Shown: positions 31,300-41,885, counted from the stretch's first letter. The stretch is DNA of 64,000 bases from Sorex araneus (GCF_027595985.1 NC_073313.1:99497552-99561551), one strand, 5' to 3'. Program-made: numbers and translations. The notes: generated by a model from the letters alone, not told the origin.

Positions 31300-31937
31300 T
31301 GTTTTAATCTCATCTTAAAGGGATAAGCACAAAAAATAAACAATAAAATAAAAAGCTCAACTGGATAAGGGATTAATATATAAGACACATTAAAGACCTT
31401 CCATGATTCAATAGAAATAGAGAACAATATAGCTTAAAATTTGGTAGAAAATATGAATAAACTTTTGAAAAAGTCAGTTCTGTTGTCAGGCAGTACTTGT
31501 AAAGGTTATTAACATCACCATTTATCAGGGAAATTCATACAAAAACCAAAATGAAATATAATTTCACACCAAACACCTGTCAGGGTGTGGTTCATATCAA
31601 AAACACAAGAAATTAACAAATGTTGGCTAGGTTGTGAAAAAAAGAGTACTCTGTGCACTAATCATGGGATTATAAATTAGAGCAACCACTATGGAAAATG
31701 GTATGGAACTTCCTTTAAAAATTCAAAGCAACTAACATATAACAATTCCATTGATAGGTATCTATCGAGGGTAAACAGAAATACTAAACCAAAAAGATAT
31801 ACACACCTCCTTTTTCATTGATAGCTACATTTACAATATATAAGATATATAAATCATTCAAGTTTTCATCAATAAATTAATAACGAAATCAATTATGGTT
31901 TATATAAAAATGCAATATTAAGCATTGAAAATAATGA
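31300..31937 (+). mobile_element. Old L1 ORF2 3' region (left part)
   Basis: Ancient mammalian L1 in plus orientation: 'caccatttatcagggaaattcatacaaaaacc', 'aatgttggctaggttgtgaaaaa', 'aaccactatggaaaatggtatgga'. It continues at 39540-39835 on the far side of the SINE and provirus that inserted into it. Confidence 0.65.
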
Positions 31938-32078
31938 GGGGGGCTGGAGCAATAGCACAGCGGGAAGGGTCTTTGCCTTGCACATGGCCGGCCCGGGTTC
32001 GATTCCCAGCATCCCATAATGTCCCCTGAGCACCGCCATGAGTAATTCCTGAATGCAGAGCCAAGAGCAACCCCTGTG
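31938..32078 (+). mobile_element. SINE 5' part, split by the provirus
   Basis: 'ggggctggagcaatagcacagcgggaaggg', B-box 'gggttcgattcccagc', body to 'gcaacccctgtg' at 32078. The remaining 3' part ('cattgccgagtatgacccaagaagcaa') resumes after the 3' LTR at 39316. The provirus duplicated cctgtg (32073-32078 and 39310-39315). Confidence 0.88.
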
Positions 32079-32664
32079 TGTTGGGGACGGTCCTGGGCAC
32101 CCTCTGCCTCTGTCCCTGTAAACAGGGATTGGGTGAGGAGGGGGCCTAGGCACTCCCTACCTTAGTTCCTGTAAACGGGAATGAGTATGGAGAAACGTGG
32201 CATGAGCGAGAGTCATCCCCTGACAGCCAACCTTGACAGGTGGCCGAAGAGCCACCATGCTCTGGCGGCCAGCCTAGAAAGGGGGTCGAAGGGCCACCAT
32301 GCTCTGGCGACCTGCCTCCTGAGAAAAGTTGAAGGGCTTGAGAGTAGGCTGAAGGGAGGATTGGCTCGTGTCTGCCATGGCCATGCTCAAGGCCACATCT
32401 GCTTTCCCATGTTTCTCAAGGCTGAGAGAAGGAACCGAAAAACAAGTAAGATTGACAAAAATAAAGTTGCCTGCACCACTTGATTAATAATGTTTATGCC
32501 ACTTAGGTAACCTGCTGATCATTGCTAAGCTAAGACTATATAAACCCGCTTGGATTTCAATAAACTTGCTGTATGCCGCATATTGCATGCAGTCCTCCCT
32601 AGCCCACTCAACTCTCATTCCCTCTCTCCGGCTGAGGTTCAAGTTGGCCGCGCGGGCCGCAGCA
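32079..32664 (+). promoter_or_regulatory. Provirus 5' LTR (family B)
   Basis: TGTTGGGG...AGCA, 586 bp. TATA box tatataaa at 32537-32544 and polyadenylation signal aataaa at 32559-32564, only 15 bases apart, so R would be very short and overlap the signal. U3 holds imperfect repeats built on 'gggccaccatgctctggcg' (near 32252 and 32293). Confidence 0.9.
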
Positions 32665-32666
32665 AG

Positions 32667-32685
32667 TGGCGCCCGAACACAGGGA
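32667..32685 (+). other. Primer binding site, tRNA-Lys type
   Basis: tggcgcccgaacacaggga lies two bases after the 5' LTR. It matches the lysine-tRNA 3' end used by many betaretroviruses and lentiviruses, with a small internal insertion after 'gaaca'. Confidence 0.85.
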
Positions 32686-32790
32686 CCAGAGAACGAGGGA
32701 GTCAATGAAGAGTGCCCAGCAAGAAGAGAAGTAAGTAAATAAAAGAAATTCAAAGGAATTTCTGGAGTTCTGGGGTATTGTTTTAAATAC

Positions 32791-33400
32791 ATGGGGAGTA
32801 AAATGGGGCAAGCTTCTAGCCACCAGCAGCTTTTCGCGCAAACTTTGCAGATGATGTTCACAGCAAAAGGCTTGAAAATGCAGGAGAGGCAGATAGAAGC
32901 GTTTCTTGAGCATGTAAGGAAAGTTTGTCCTTGGTTTCCTAAGGAGGGTATTTTGAATGAAATGACATGGAGACAAGTAGGGCATGAGCTTCAGCAGTAT
33001 TATTATAATTGTGGTCCAGCTGAGACACCTGTAGATACTTTTGCGCTTTGGCAATTTATAATGGATAATATTAGTCTTTCTTCTGTCCCAGAGCTACAGT
33101 CACGAGAGGTCTCGAGAGGTCTTGCCAAATTCGGTATATTCTCCTTCTCTTTTTGAGAGAACGTGTGCTTCTGTATATTTTCCTACTGAAAATTCTAAGT
33201 CTGTGCAAACTGAACTTATGCCTGGTGAAAATCAAGAGGAGATAGAAAAGCAGGGGGAAGAAGGAGAGCAGTTAAGCAAACCACAGTCTGCTAGGGGGGT
33301 CTCTCAGTGCCGACTCTGGGGATATTTGTCCCCAGTAATAGGAACAATTGGAAAAACTTGGCCTGACAGGAATGGGTTGAGAAAGTGTCTGCCTAGTTAA
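32791..33400 (+). pseudogene. Provirus gag remnant (matrix region)
   Basis: Two nearby starts (32791 and 32803) both give an N-terminal Met-Gly, the usual myristoylation context of Gag. The 122-codon frame to 33156 resembles betaretroviral matrix (VRKVCPWFPKEGILNEMTWRQVG near residues 45-67). It goes out of frame near 33115. A second frame, 33122-33400, continues with acidic Gln/Glu-rich sequence before ending. Capsid and nucleocapsid, including zinc knuckles, are not seen. No functional Gag can be made. Confidence 0.8.
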
Positions 33401-35460
33401 AAATTATAAGCTTTGTAAAACAGTGCAAGAATAAAATTAGTTTGTGTGTTTGCTTAGGCTACTATTTAAAAAATTGATACATTCAATGGCTTTCTGTGTG
33501 CGTGTCTGGAAGCATGTTAGTGCTGTGAAATTATTGAGTGTCTGGTGTAAAAATCATATCATTTGAGATAATTAAGAACTAAAGTTAAAGTCAATAATGG
33601 TAACATCTGACCACCTTAAGTTCACAACTTTGTCATCAATTATTTTGTCGGCTTTATGTTATTAAGAGCTCTGTCTTGACCCACTTATAAAGCAGGAAAC
33701 AATCTGGTTGGGCTGAGAAACGGAGGCAATCCGAATCGGCCGACAGGGTTAATTTTTGCCCTGGGGAGTGCCCCTTCCTTTCTCAGCCCATCAGTTTTCT
33801 CCCTGCCGTTCCTGAAGGGTCAGATCGATCAATCAAGTATATATGTGTACATGTCTATGTGATGTTTGTTGTCTTTTTGTCTGTCTGTCTGTCTGTCTGT
33901 CTGTGTTGAGTACTCAAATATTAGAGTTAGGTGAAAATCAGAAGTAGAAATCCTTAAATCTGGACAAGCAGCATTTTCACAAGAGGTCAGAGTGACATGC
34001 AACTCTACACTAGAAAAAGTCTAGGTGTTTTGGGACTTGTTGACCAGGTTTAAACAAAGATTTCTCAGCAGGATACTAAGGCTACAGAAAAATTTAAGTG
34101 CCCAATCTAAAATTTCTTATTGATGGATATTAGCAGTTGAAATTCTTTTGAGCTTCAGAATCTGTATTATCTAGAAAAAAAGCTGCCGAATTAGAGCCTG
34201 AAACTAAAGTAAAATTAGACTTCAAAGTATGCAAGTCTTTGCATAAGCCTCAGACAATTGTAATGAAAGATTAAGATTAGGCCACTTTATAAAACAAAAG
34301 AGACACAGAAGCCACTAAAGTAAAGTTTTTTTTTATGTTTCCATAAACATTGGCAGTTCTGGTGTTTTCTTACACTAATATGTGTATTTGTTTACATCTC
34401 TTTTGGATTGTTAAAATGTGTATTGAAGTAATTGTGGTACCTAAAAACAGCTAAACTTATCAAATTGGTTGCAAAATATATCCTATCAGTGTTTTATTTG
34501 ATCTCTGAAACTTTTGATAACATTTAGTTAGTAAAAAAAAGTTATAATGGGTTAATCTCTGGTGTCTGCCTGATAATCTGAAGTTACAGCATTGAGCCCT
34601 TGTAAAAGTTTTAAAGACAACAGGTTTCCCTGCTGGCATTTCAGACCAGCTTCAAGTCTTCTTGCTGAAGGAAAAAATGTGAGTCATTTTAAATCCAAAG
34701 AATGAAAACTGCCTTTTTGGCTTTAGTTTGCAGCTGAACAGAGGCAGCTTCTCGCGCCCCCCCTCCCTCCACCTTTTCTCAGCCGAGGCCAACTAGAGCT
34801 GAGAATGGTGATAACTCACAACCTTACTGATTTCAGTTTTGAAGTTAATAAGTTAATATCTAAGAGTTAAAAGTTTTTGAATGCCTTTTGAAGGAACATA
34901 TTTCAAAAACCAGATATGTATTTGTGGAAAAATATTAATTAAAATTTAAAGTATTTTGGCAAGAGTGTTTTGTTTCAAGAATTATGAAAGAAAATTGGAA
35001 ATAAAACAGAAAAGTAGAGGGAATATTTGACCTTCATATTAAGATAAATATAAACAATCCAAAACTTTGTTCCCTTTCTCTATATTAAGTTCATTTCAAG
35101 GTTTGCCTAACAATACAGGCTTAACCTGCATATATAGCTATTTGAGTTCTGTACTGAAGAAAACTTACAATGGAACTTAAAGTCATTTCATAAATAAACT
35201 ATAGAATGTAGTCCACTGGGAGTGATGAAGTGGGCAAAGATTGAAGTAATATGTGAGTAAATTAAATATATGCATGTTGTGAGCATTTTAACCCTCTTTT
35301 AGCTGTATTTTCCTACAGTTTGGAATCATGAACTCTAGTACTTTTTGTCTTTTTCTGGAGAAATTGATAATTATTACTCTGCAATTTGACTTACCCAGCT
35401 ACACTGTCATTAAAAACTTGCTTTTATATATTTTTTTTTACTGAAGCTGATAGTAAGTGA
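33401..35460. other. Unrecognised provirus interior (expected gag-pro-RT region)
   Basis: About 2 kb with no sustained frame. No capsid, protease or reverse-transcriptase motif can be found. It is AT-rich with a (TCTG)n run at 33883-33904. Near 35320-35430 a stretch resembles 35600-35720 ('ctttttgtctttttctggagaaattgataatt.tta' against 'catttttgtcttttgctggagttattgataatcac'), suggesting a diverged duplication of pol-connection sequence. The rest may be decayed, rearranged or foreign. Confidence 0.5.
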
Positions 35461-36962
35461 TTTGCTTTCAGTGTTCCTAGTACTAATCTGAGTCAATCCA
35501 AGCAGGAGTATAAGTCAATTACTTTTTGGTAAATATCCCAATACAATTATTGTTCCTTATACAAAACAGGAAGTTGATTGGCTATTTCAAACATCTGAGA
35601 CATGGGTGCAAGCATTTTTGTCTTTTGCTGGAGTTATTGATAATCACTATCCTGCTGATAAGTTGCTTCAATTCTCATTACGAACCTCTTATATTTTTCC
35701 AAAGTTATTTGTTCATAATCTTTTGCCTGAAGCTTTAACTGTTTTTACTGGTGGCTCCTCTGATGGCTGCATACACCATTGATGGTGACACTCATGTCTT
35801 TCCAACAAAACAAGGAGCTGCACAAGTTGCTGAACTGCATGCTGTTTTAGAAGTTATTAAGAAATATAATAAAAAACTTAACATCTATACTGATAGTCAG
35901 TACGTAGCCAAAGCCTTAGGTCCTTTGGAGACTGCCATTCTAAATCATGATTCTCCTTCTCCTATAGGGAGACTATTCTTAAGGCTACAGTTATACATCC
36001 AAGCTAGACAACATCCTATTTTTATTGGCCATTTGCGGTCACATTCCAAATTACCTGGCCCTATAGCATTGGGGAATGAAAAAACAGATCAAGCAATCCG
36101 GCTTCACCCAGTTTTAACTCCTGCTTCCTCTTATGCTATTCATCATCAAAATTCTAGAGCCTTTCAACGACAGTTTGGTATTACCCGTGAGGCTGCTAGA
36201 CAAATTGTTAAAACATGTCCAGCTTGTGCACCTCACCTTCCTGTTCCTCATCTTGGAATAAATCCTAGAGGGCTTTTGCCGAATGAACTATTGCAAATGG
36301 ACGTTACGCATGAGAGCTCTTTTGGCAATCTTAAATATATCCATGTGTCTGTTGATACTTAATCAGGACTTATTTTTGTTACTCTACAAACAGGAGAAGC
36401 ATTTAAAGATGTTGCACGCCATTGTTTAACTCAATTTGCCTTTTATGGAATACCACACCAATTTAAAACAAATAATGGTCCTGGTTATCTTAATAAAGCA
36501 CTTACAAAATTTTGTGACATTTTTGGTGTAAAACACTTTACTGGTATTCCTTACAATACTCAAGGACAAGCAGTTGTCGAGTGTGCTAATCGTTCTCTAA
36601 AAATTATGTTACAAAACTTAAAAAAGAAAAAAGGAAGAAATGGTGATGAATTACAAGCCTATGCCACATAATTTGCTAAATCATGCTCTTTTAATTTGGA
36701 ATATTTTTAATTTGGATCAGGATGGACTTTCAGCATTGGATAAATTTTGGAAAAGTTACCCTGGGCAACAACCTATACTTGAGGTCCTTTGGAAGGACCC
36801 CGTTACCAACAAATGGAATGATCCAGACCCGCTACTAACTTGGGGCAGAGGACATGTTTGTATATTTTCCAGAGACCAACATGAGCCGAAATGGATACCG
36901 GAGAGATTCGTCCGGACGGTGGAGACGAAGAAGAAAGAGACCCTTGAGGAAAACAGCCAAAG
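35461..36962 (+). pseudogene. Provirus pol remnant (RNase H and integrase)
   Basis: The connection region and start of RNase H read in one frame to about 35760, then shift by one base into the frame running 35751-36362. The first RNase H catalytic Asp position is Gly here (TVFTGGS, about 35750). Later motifs AELHAV and YTDSQY are present. Integrase follows with a zinc-region CPAC and the first catalytic Asp (LLQMDVTH). There is a TAA stop at 36360-36362, an Asn where the second catalytic Asp is expected (KTNNGPGY, about 36463-36486), a retained Glu region (QAVVECANR) and another frameshift near 36650. The integrase C-terminus then continues in the frame shared with env. The enzyme is inactive on several counts. 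Confidence 0.82.
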
Positions 36963-37956
36963 AATGAGTCAGATGACTCTTCACGTCAGGGATAATATTC
37001 CCAGAGGTTTGCTTAAGCCAGAGACAACAGTCATGACTATAGTACAGGGAGCATTACAACTGCTCCAAAAGGTTGGCACCAATCCAGTTTTGCTATTTGT
37101 GGCCTTCCTGGCCATAGGGGTGAACACTGCTGATGGGGAGCAGTATTGGACCTATATACCAGACCCTCCCGTTCTGCAAGCGGCTGCTTGGGGAGGGCTA
37201 AAGGTTCCAATTTACACCAATTGCATACCTCTGGTGGGAGGATACTCAGCTTCTCATTTGAGCTGGGAAAGGGGATCTTTTAACTTTTCTGGGATGAGTC
37301 ACTTAATACCCATTTGCTTACATAATAACAGGACAAAAAGAGCAGCCTATGGATGCCTCCCATTGAATACATTGATGTATTACCGTCCAAGACAAGAAAG
37401 CTGCTTGGGTGATCCATGCTGCCTTCGCTACAACACCACGCAGATCCTGGTCACTGGACTGATGTTCCTACACCACCGCTTCCCGTGTGTGTATCCCCTA
37501 CACAGGACTCCTGTATGGCCTCGGTGTCATGCTGAAAAGGCTACTATCTACACTGCTGGAAACATCACCTGGGTCTCCTGGCATCCAAGGGGAGATGAGA
37601 TTGTACTTGGTGTTGGTCAATTTTGGATGACTGATTCTCCTTGGGGGGTGCTTGGTGAAGGACTACAACAAAGTATTTGGAAATTGGCATTGGCCATGAC
37701 TAGGGACAATTATTCTCGTCCTGATAATCAAGAGAACTTTGAACCCGAGGGGGAGGGAAATGTTAATGTACAAGTGTCTGTTAATGGGATAAATCGGCGT
37801 TATGGAGGATTGCTTAAGGCATGTGTACTATTCCCTTGGGGTTTTATGATAGGAAATGTGAATATAAGCAAGACAAAATCTGGTTGGGATATTACATGTG
37901 AGAATTGTACATTGTCTAACTGTGTGATGGGAATAGGGATGATAAGCAGCTCTTGA
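36640..37956 (+). pseudogene. Integrase tail fused in frame to env surface-unit region
   Basis: One 438-codon frame starts in the integrase C-terminal domain (W-rich WKDPVTNKWNDPDPLLTWGRG near residues 51-71) and runs without a stop into env. The env part has a hydrophobic signal-like segment near residues 158-168 (VLLFVAFLAIGV) and a Cys- and Asn-glycosylation-rich surface region (sequons such as NFSG, NNRT, NTTQ, NITW, NYSR). It ends at a TGA (37954-37956) where the frame shifts to the transmembrane part. In related viruses pol and env usually end and begin in overlapping but different frames, so the shared frame is probably a result of indels. Confidence 0.8.
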
Positions 37957-38642
37957 TTGTGCACCAACCTGCATTTTTGCTTGTTCCCACCAATATTTCT
38001 GGGGAATGGATATATGGGAGCAGGGTAGATATATGGAGAAAAATCATTAATGCATTGGCTATAAAAAAGAGATTTGTTGGAATGATGATTGCTGGGATTC
38101 TTGCTCTCATAGCTATGATTGCTTCGGCAACCACTGCTGGAGTCGCTTTAGCCCGAGAAGTTCAGACCGCTCATACAGTAAACATGATGGGTAGGAATGT
38201 TAGTAAGGCTCTCAATATTCAGGAAGACATAGACAGGAAGATGGAAGAGCGATTGAATGCATTATGGGATACTGTGCAAGTTATTGGGGATGAGGTACTT
38301 GCATTGAGGGTGAAAACTAGCCTCCGCTATCACAAGCAATATCAGTGGATATGTGTGACCCATAAGAAATATAATGAGACCCAATACCCTTGGGAGATAG
38401 TTAAAAATCATGTATTGGGGATTTGGCATGATGCTAATGCTAGTCTGGACTTGATGCAGTTGTATCAGGAGATACTGGATCTCCAAAATTCCCCTCCTCT
38501 AGCTAAAGGAGATTTAACAACAGATTTCTTACAGGCTCTTAATAAGGTTTTGGATCCAGCTTAGATGATGCACGCATTAGTGGGTTTAGGTCTTGGCATC
38601 ACAAGTTTATATATAACTTTTATTATTGTACCTTGCTTGTTT
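37953..38642 (+). pseudogene. Provirus env transmembrane-subunit remnant
   Basis: The frame from 37953 to the TAG at 38562-38564 contains a basic stretch followed by a long hydrophobic fusion-peptide-like segment (about residues 46-70), a heptad-like region and a single-Cys region (WICVTH). Directly after the TAG, the same frame encodes a hydrophobic segment (about 38580-38640) ending in TAA, the expected membrane anchor. The stop thus separates the ectodomain from its anchor. The surface part is in another frame, so no complete Env is encoded. Confidence 0.82.
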
Positions 38643-38724
38643 TAAAATGTTGTTTTTAATATTCAAAGATTGTGGTTCCAAGTACATACTCTGCAAATCA
38701 GAACTGGACAGCCTGTCCAGCTTT

Positions 38725-38743
38725 GAGAAAGGAAAGGGGGAGA
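38725..38743 (+). other. Polypurine tract
   Basis: gagaaaggaaagggggaga, all purine, ends exactly at the 3' LTR's TGTT and would prime plus-strand DNA. Confidence 0.9.
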
Positions 38744-39309
38744 TGTTGGGGACGGGCCTGGGCACCCTCTGCCTCTGTCCCTGTAAACAGGGATTGGGTG
38801 AGGAGGGGGCCTAGGCACTCCCTACCTTAGTTCCTGTAAACGGGAATGAGTATGGAGAAACGTGGCATGAGGGCCAGTCATTCCCTGACAGCCAACCTTG
38901 ACAGGTGGCCAAAGGGCCACCATGCTCTGGCGACCTGCCTCCTGAGAAAAGTTGAAGGGCCACCATGCTCTCGCAGCTGGACTTGAGAGGAAGCTGAAGG
39001 GAGGATTGGCTCTTGTCTGCCATGGCCATGCTCAAGGCCACATCTGCTTTCCCATGTTTCTCAAGGCTGAGAGAAGGAACCGAAAAACAAGTAATATTGG
39101 CAAAAATAAAGTTGCCTGCACAGCTTGATTAATAATGTTTATGCCACTTAGGTAACCTGCTGATCATTGCTAAGCTAAGACTATATAAACCCGCTTGGAT
39201 TTCAATAAACTTGCTGTATGTCGCATATTGCATGCAGTTCTCCCTAGCCCACTCAACTCTCATTCCCTCTCTCTGGCCGAGGTTCAAGTTGGCCGCGCGG
39301 GCCGCGGCA
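38744..39309 (+). promoter_or_regulatory. Provirus 3' LTR (family B)
   Basis: TGTTGGGG...GGCA, 566 bp. TATA box 39182-39189, aataaa 39204-39209. Relative to the 5' LTR it lacks or rearranges one 'gggccaccatgctctggcg' block in U3 and carries scattered substitutions. Confidence 0.9.
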
Positions 39310-39367
39310 CCTGTGCATTGCCGAGTATGACCCAAGAAGCAATAATAATAATAATAATAATAATAAT
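39310..39367 (+). repeat. SINE 3' end and (AAT)n microsatellite
   Basis: cctgtg duplication, then the missing SINE tail ('cattgccgagtatgacccaagaagc') and an AAT array (39341-39367) grown from the SINE's A-rich tail. Confidence 0.85.
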
Positions 39368-39368
39368 G

Positions 39369-39530
39369 AGGGCTAGAGAGATGGCTCAGGAGGAGATGCC
39401 CTAGCCTTGCTTGTGGTAATGCCTTTGCCTTACCTTGACACCTCATATGCTACCCCAACATCGTCAGCAGTGACCTCTAAGCACAAATACACAAATAAGT
39501 CCTGATCACCACGGGGTATGGAAAAAAACT
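39369..39530 (+). mobile_element. Older SINE variant
   Basis: 'gagggctagagagatggctcagg' head, then 'cctaagcttgct.gtgg', 'gcagtgacctctaagcacaaatac', ending 'ggggtatggaaaaaaa'. A diverged tRNA-type SINE. Confidence 0.5.
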
Positions 39531-39539
39531 GAATTAATA

Positions 39540-39835
39540 AATTGACAAATAAACTGTAATATGCAGAAAAAATTCCATCTGTTCTTTAATATGTGAATTT
39601 TTTTACATGAATAATAAACACTTAGATACAGAGAAGATATAGATGGTTGCCAGACACAAGCTGAAGAATGCGTGAAATGGTTAAAAAGGGCCAAAGGCAC
39701 AAACTTCAAGTAATGAAATAAATAAGCCTAGAGGTATAGTATATACCAAGGTGCTATAGTTAATAATACTGTAATGTATACTTTAAGTTACAAAGACAGT
39801 AAGTCTGAAAATTCTCCTGATAAGAAAATAATTGA
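39540..39835 (+). mobile_element. Old L1 3' end (right part)
   Basis: 'gatggttgccagacacaagctgaagaatg', 'tgaaatggttaaaaagggcc', 'ctatagttaataatactgtaatgtatactt', the classic end of ancient mammalian L1s. Same element as 31300-31937. Confidence 0.65.
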
Positions 39836-40344
39836 TGGACTGCTGGGTTATATAGCAAAACAGTAAAGCAAATGCTTCATCTGTAGGCTGCTCTATCTTT
39901 AATTCCTGGAACCAAATAAAATGCAGTTACATACGGAAATAAGACATTAGTGAACATTTAATGTTATATACAAATACCAAAAATTATCTGGTATGCAGAA
40001 ATATTGTAAAGTTAAATATCAATAGCATCTCAACAAATACTAATAAAGAAAAATTATTCAGTCTCACAATGGAGATGTTATTGGTGCCTGCTCAAACAAA
40101 TCAATGAACAGGATGACAGTGCTACAGTGCTCCTATATCCACCATACTATACATTATATTTTCATAAGTTATTTTGTGTAATTTTTTAACCTTTAATCAA
40201 CATTTCCCAATTGTTTCTACACTTAAACTTCTGAAAAATTCCATGTTAATGACTGCTTCTATTAGTTTGACTTAATTGGAATTTCTTTAGATTCCATATG
40301 TGTGTGTAAGATTTTATTATGTATTTGAATATTTTAGCAACTAA
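39836..40344. other. Intergenic, with short SINE pieces
   Basis: Old tRNA-SINE-like fragment near 39845-39930 ('agtaaagcaaatgcttcatctgtagg'). At 40060-40125 a piece of the RTE-derived SINE tail ('ctcacaatggagatgttattggtgcctgctcaaacaaatcaatgaa'). Otherwise nothing recognised. Confidence 0.4.
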
Positions 40345-40346
40345 GG

Positions 40347-40605
40347 GATTGGAGCAATAGCACAGTGGGTAGGGTGTTTGCCTTGCATACAACCAACCCG
40401 GGTTAGATTCCTCCGTCCCTTTCGGAGAGCCTAGCAAGCTACTGAGAGTATCTTGCCCGCACGGTAGAGCCTGGCAAGTTACCTGTGGCGGATTCAATAT
40501 GCCAAAAACAGTAACAACCAATCTCACAACGGAGATGTTACTGGTGCCTGCTCATGCAAATCAATGAGCAATGGGATGACAGTGATACAGTGATACAGTG
40601 ATGGC
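40347..40605 (+). mobile_element. Composite SINE: tRNA-like head plus RTE-derived body
   Basis: Head 'ggattggagcaatagcacagtgggtaggg' with B-box-like 'cgggttagattcc'. The body ('cggagagcctagcaagctactgagagtat', 'atatgccaaaaacagtaacaac') matches the RTE copy 2 5' region near 54380-54485. The tail ('gatgttactggtgcctgctcatgcaaatc' to 'gacagtgatacagtga') matches the RTE 3' end. The whole SINE is RTE sequence carrying a tRNA promoter head. Confidence 0.8.
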
Positions 40606-41885
40606 TCTTATTAATAAAAATAGATGAATGTTTCCTATTAGTTTGAGAAAGAAAACGGAGGCAGGAATTGAGGACTCCTGATTCTTCTGCAGCAATGAAT
40701 TATGCTTTTAGCAACCTTGAATCATCCAGGAATGTTCATAGAAAATTGTCCTGAAAATAGTGTAACCACCCATTTTGTCTGGAGATTGTGGGATTTTGAT
40801 ACTGTCACAGTAACCTAGACTTGAGTTAGCAATTCATAAAAAAGAATGTAGCTGATACCTTCTAACCCTCAAGTGGCTAATACTCGTTCTTCCCGTGTTG
40901 TGCTACAGGTCTGTGTATCCTGTCTTTTTCTAAGATGTATACTTCTCTTTGAAATTCAAGTTGTTTTGTTGCCCTATAATTATTTCAGCTCTCTGATGGG
41001 TTCAAGTAAAGTTATAATTGTCACACATTCATTTGACTTCCTACTTCAAGGACCATTATTATCACATCACTTGACAGTGGTTAGTTCTAATCCACATTGC
41101 TTGTAGATTTCTTTAATTCAGTGAGAGTTACATAAGTTTACAATTTATAAAACTTATTTGGTTATACTTCATTATATTTCCTAGGAAACTGCAGACAGAA
41201 TCAGTATTGCACATTCCTCATTTAATAGGACCAGACTGCATTGATAGTGTTGATGTCAAATCCTACATAAGGAGAGTTCATATGTCTTATAACAAATTTC
41301 TAGATATCTTTGAGTTCCCAAAGAGCATGCTTCTTGCAGCCCTCTCCATAAATGCCTTTGTGAATGTGTGCAGTGTATATTCTGATCAATACGTAGTTGA
41401 TATTAGAATGGCTTACTACTTGCTACCTTCTTTTCAGGGACAATTCTGCAGGACCCAGAAGGGAAACAACGTTTTATCCTTGGCAGGGATAAATGATAAT
41501 GATGGGATAATGATAATAAAATGATAATGATACAGGGATAAATGTAAATGATGCTCTTTCCAGTTTTCTGCATCTTCTGTAAATAGAACTTTTCACTTTG
41601 AAACTTCCTTTTCCTCAAGACCGTAATTGCTTTAGTGTGAAGTAGCTCATTTCTACACAAAGTGTATTTCTCACATGAGTTTCAAGGAGACAAGACTGTC
41701 AATAGTAATCAAAATGAAGTCTTGGACTTATGTCAGGCTGTATTTGGGACACTAAGTTTATGAGAAAAAAAAAACCCTGACCCCCAATACTGAGAGAAAT
41801 CGGCCCCTGTTTCTCCTTCCTCCATCAAGAATAGCTGTGAAGTCATAGAAATAAGAGCAATATATCTTTATTTATTTTTTATTTA
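40606..41885. other. Unannotated intergenic stretch
   Basis: No repeat recognised. An open stretch of 105 codons on the plus strand (41207-41524) has no domain I know, a low-complexity end ('gataatgatgggataatgataataa') and no splice or promoter context. I do not call it a gene. Confidence 0.4.

Larger units (their letters stand above)
32079..39309 (+). mobile_element. Betaretrovirus-like endogenous provirus (two LTRs, defective)
   Basis: Structure: 6-bp duplication, 5' LTR (32079-32664), primer binding site, gag remnant, about 2 kb of unrecognised sequence, RNase H-integrase remnant, env remnants, polypurine tract, 3' LTR (38744-39309), 6-bp duplication. The class II (beta) assignment rests on the 6-bp duplication, the lysine-type primer site and the similarity of the Gag matrix and Env transmembrane regions to HERV-K/MMTV-type viruses. 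By eye the LTRs differ by about 15 substitutions over about 500 alignable bases plus repeat-number changes, so the insertion is not fresh. Every coding region carries disabling lesions. Confidence 0.92.

Noticed and set aside
32181..32483. 100-codon open frame in the 5' LTR and a similar one at 59801-60091
   Set aside because: Both lie in LTR U3/R sequence, and the frames come from the 'ccaccatgctctggc' repeats. The 3' LTR frame differs, so a conserved accessory protein is not supported.
33883..33904. (TCTG)n run, and TA-rich runs near 28168 and 30451, as possible functional arrays
   Set aside because: Ordinary microsatellites. Spacing and unit length do not fit CRISPR or satellite arrays.
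36640..38642. Possible domesticated env (syncytin-like) gene
   Set aside because: The surface and transmembrane parts are in different frames, and a stop precedes the membrane anchor. Nothing in the sequence shows selection for a full protein.
41207..41524. 105-codon open frame in an otherwise unique region
   Set aside because: No known domain, low-complexity end, no exon signals, and length expected by chance in AT-rich DNA of this size.
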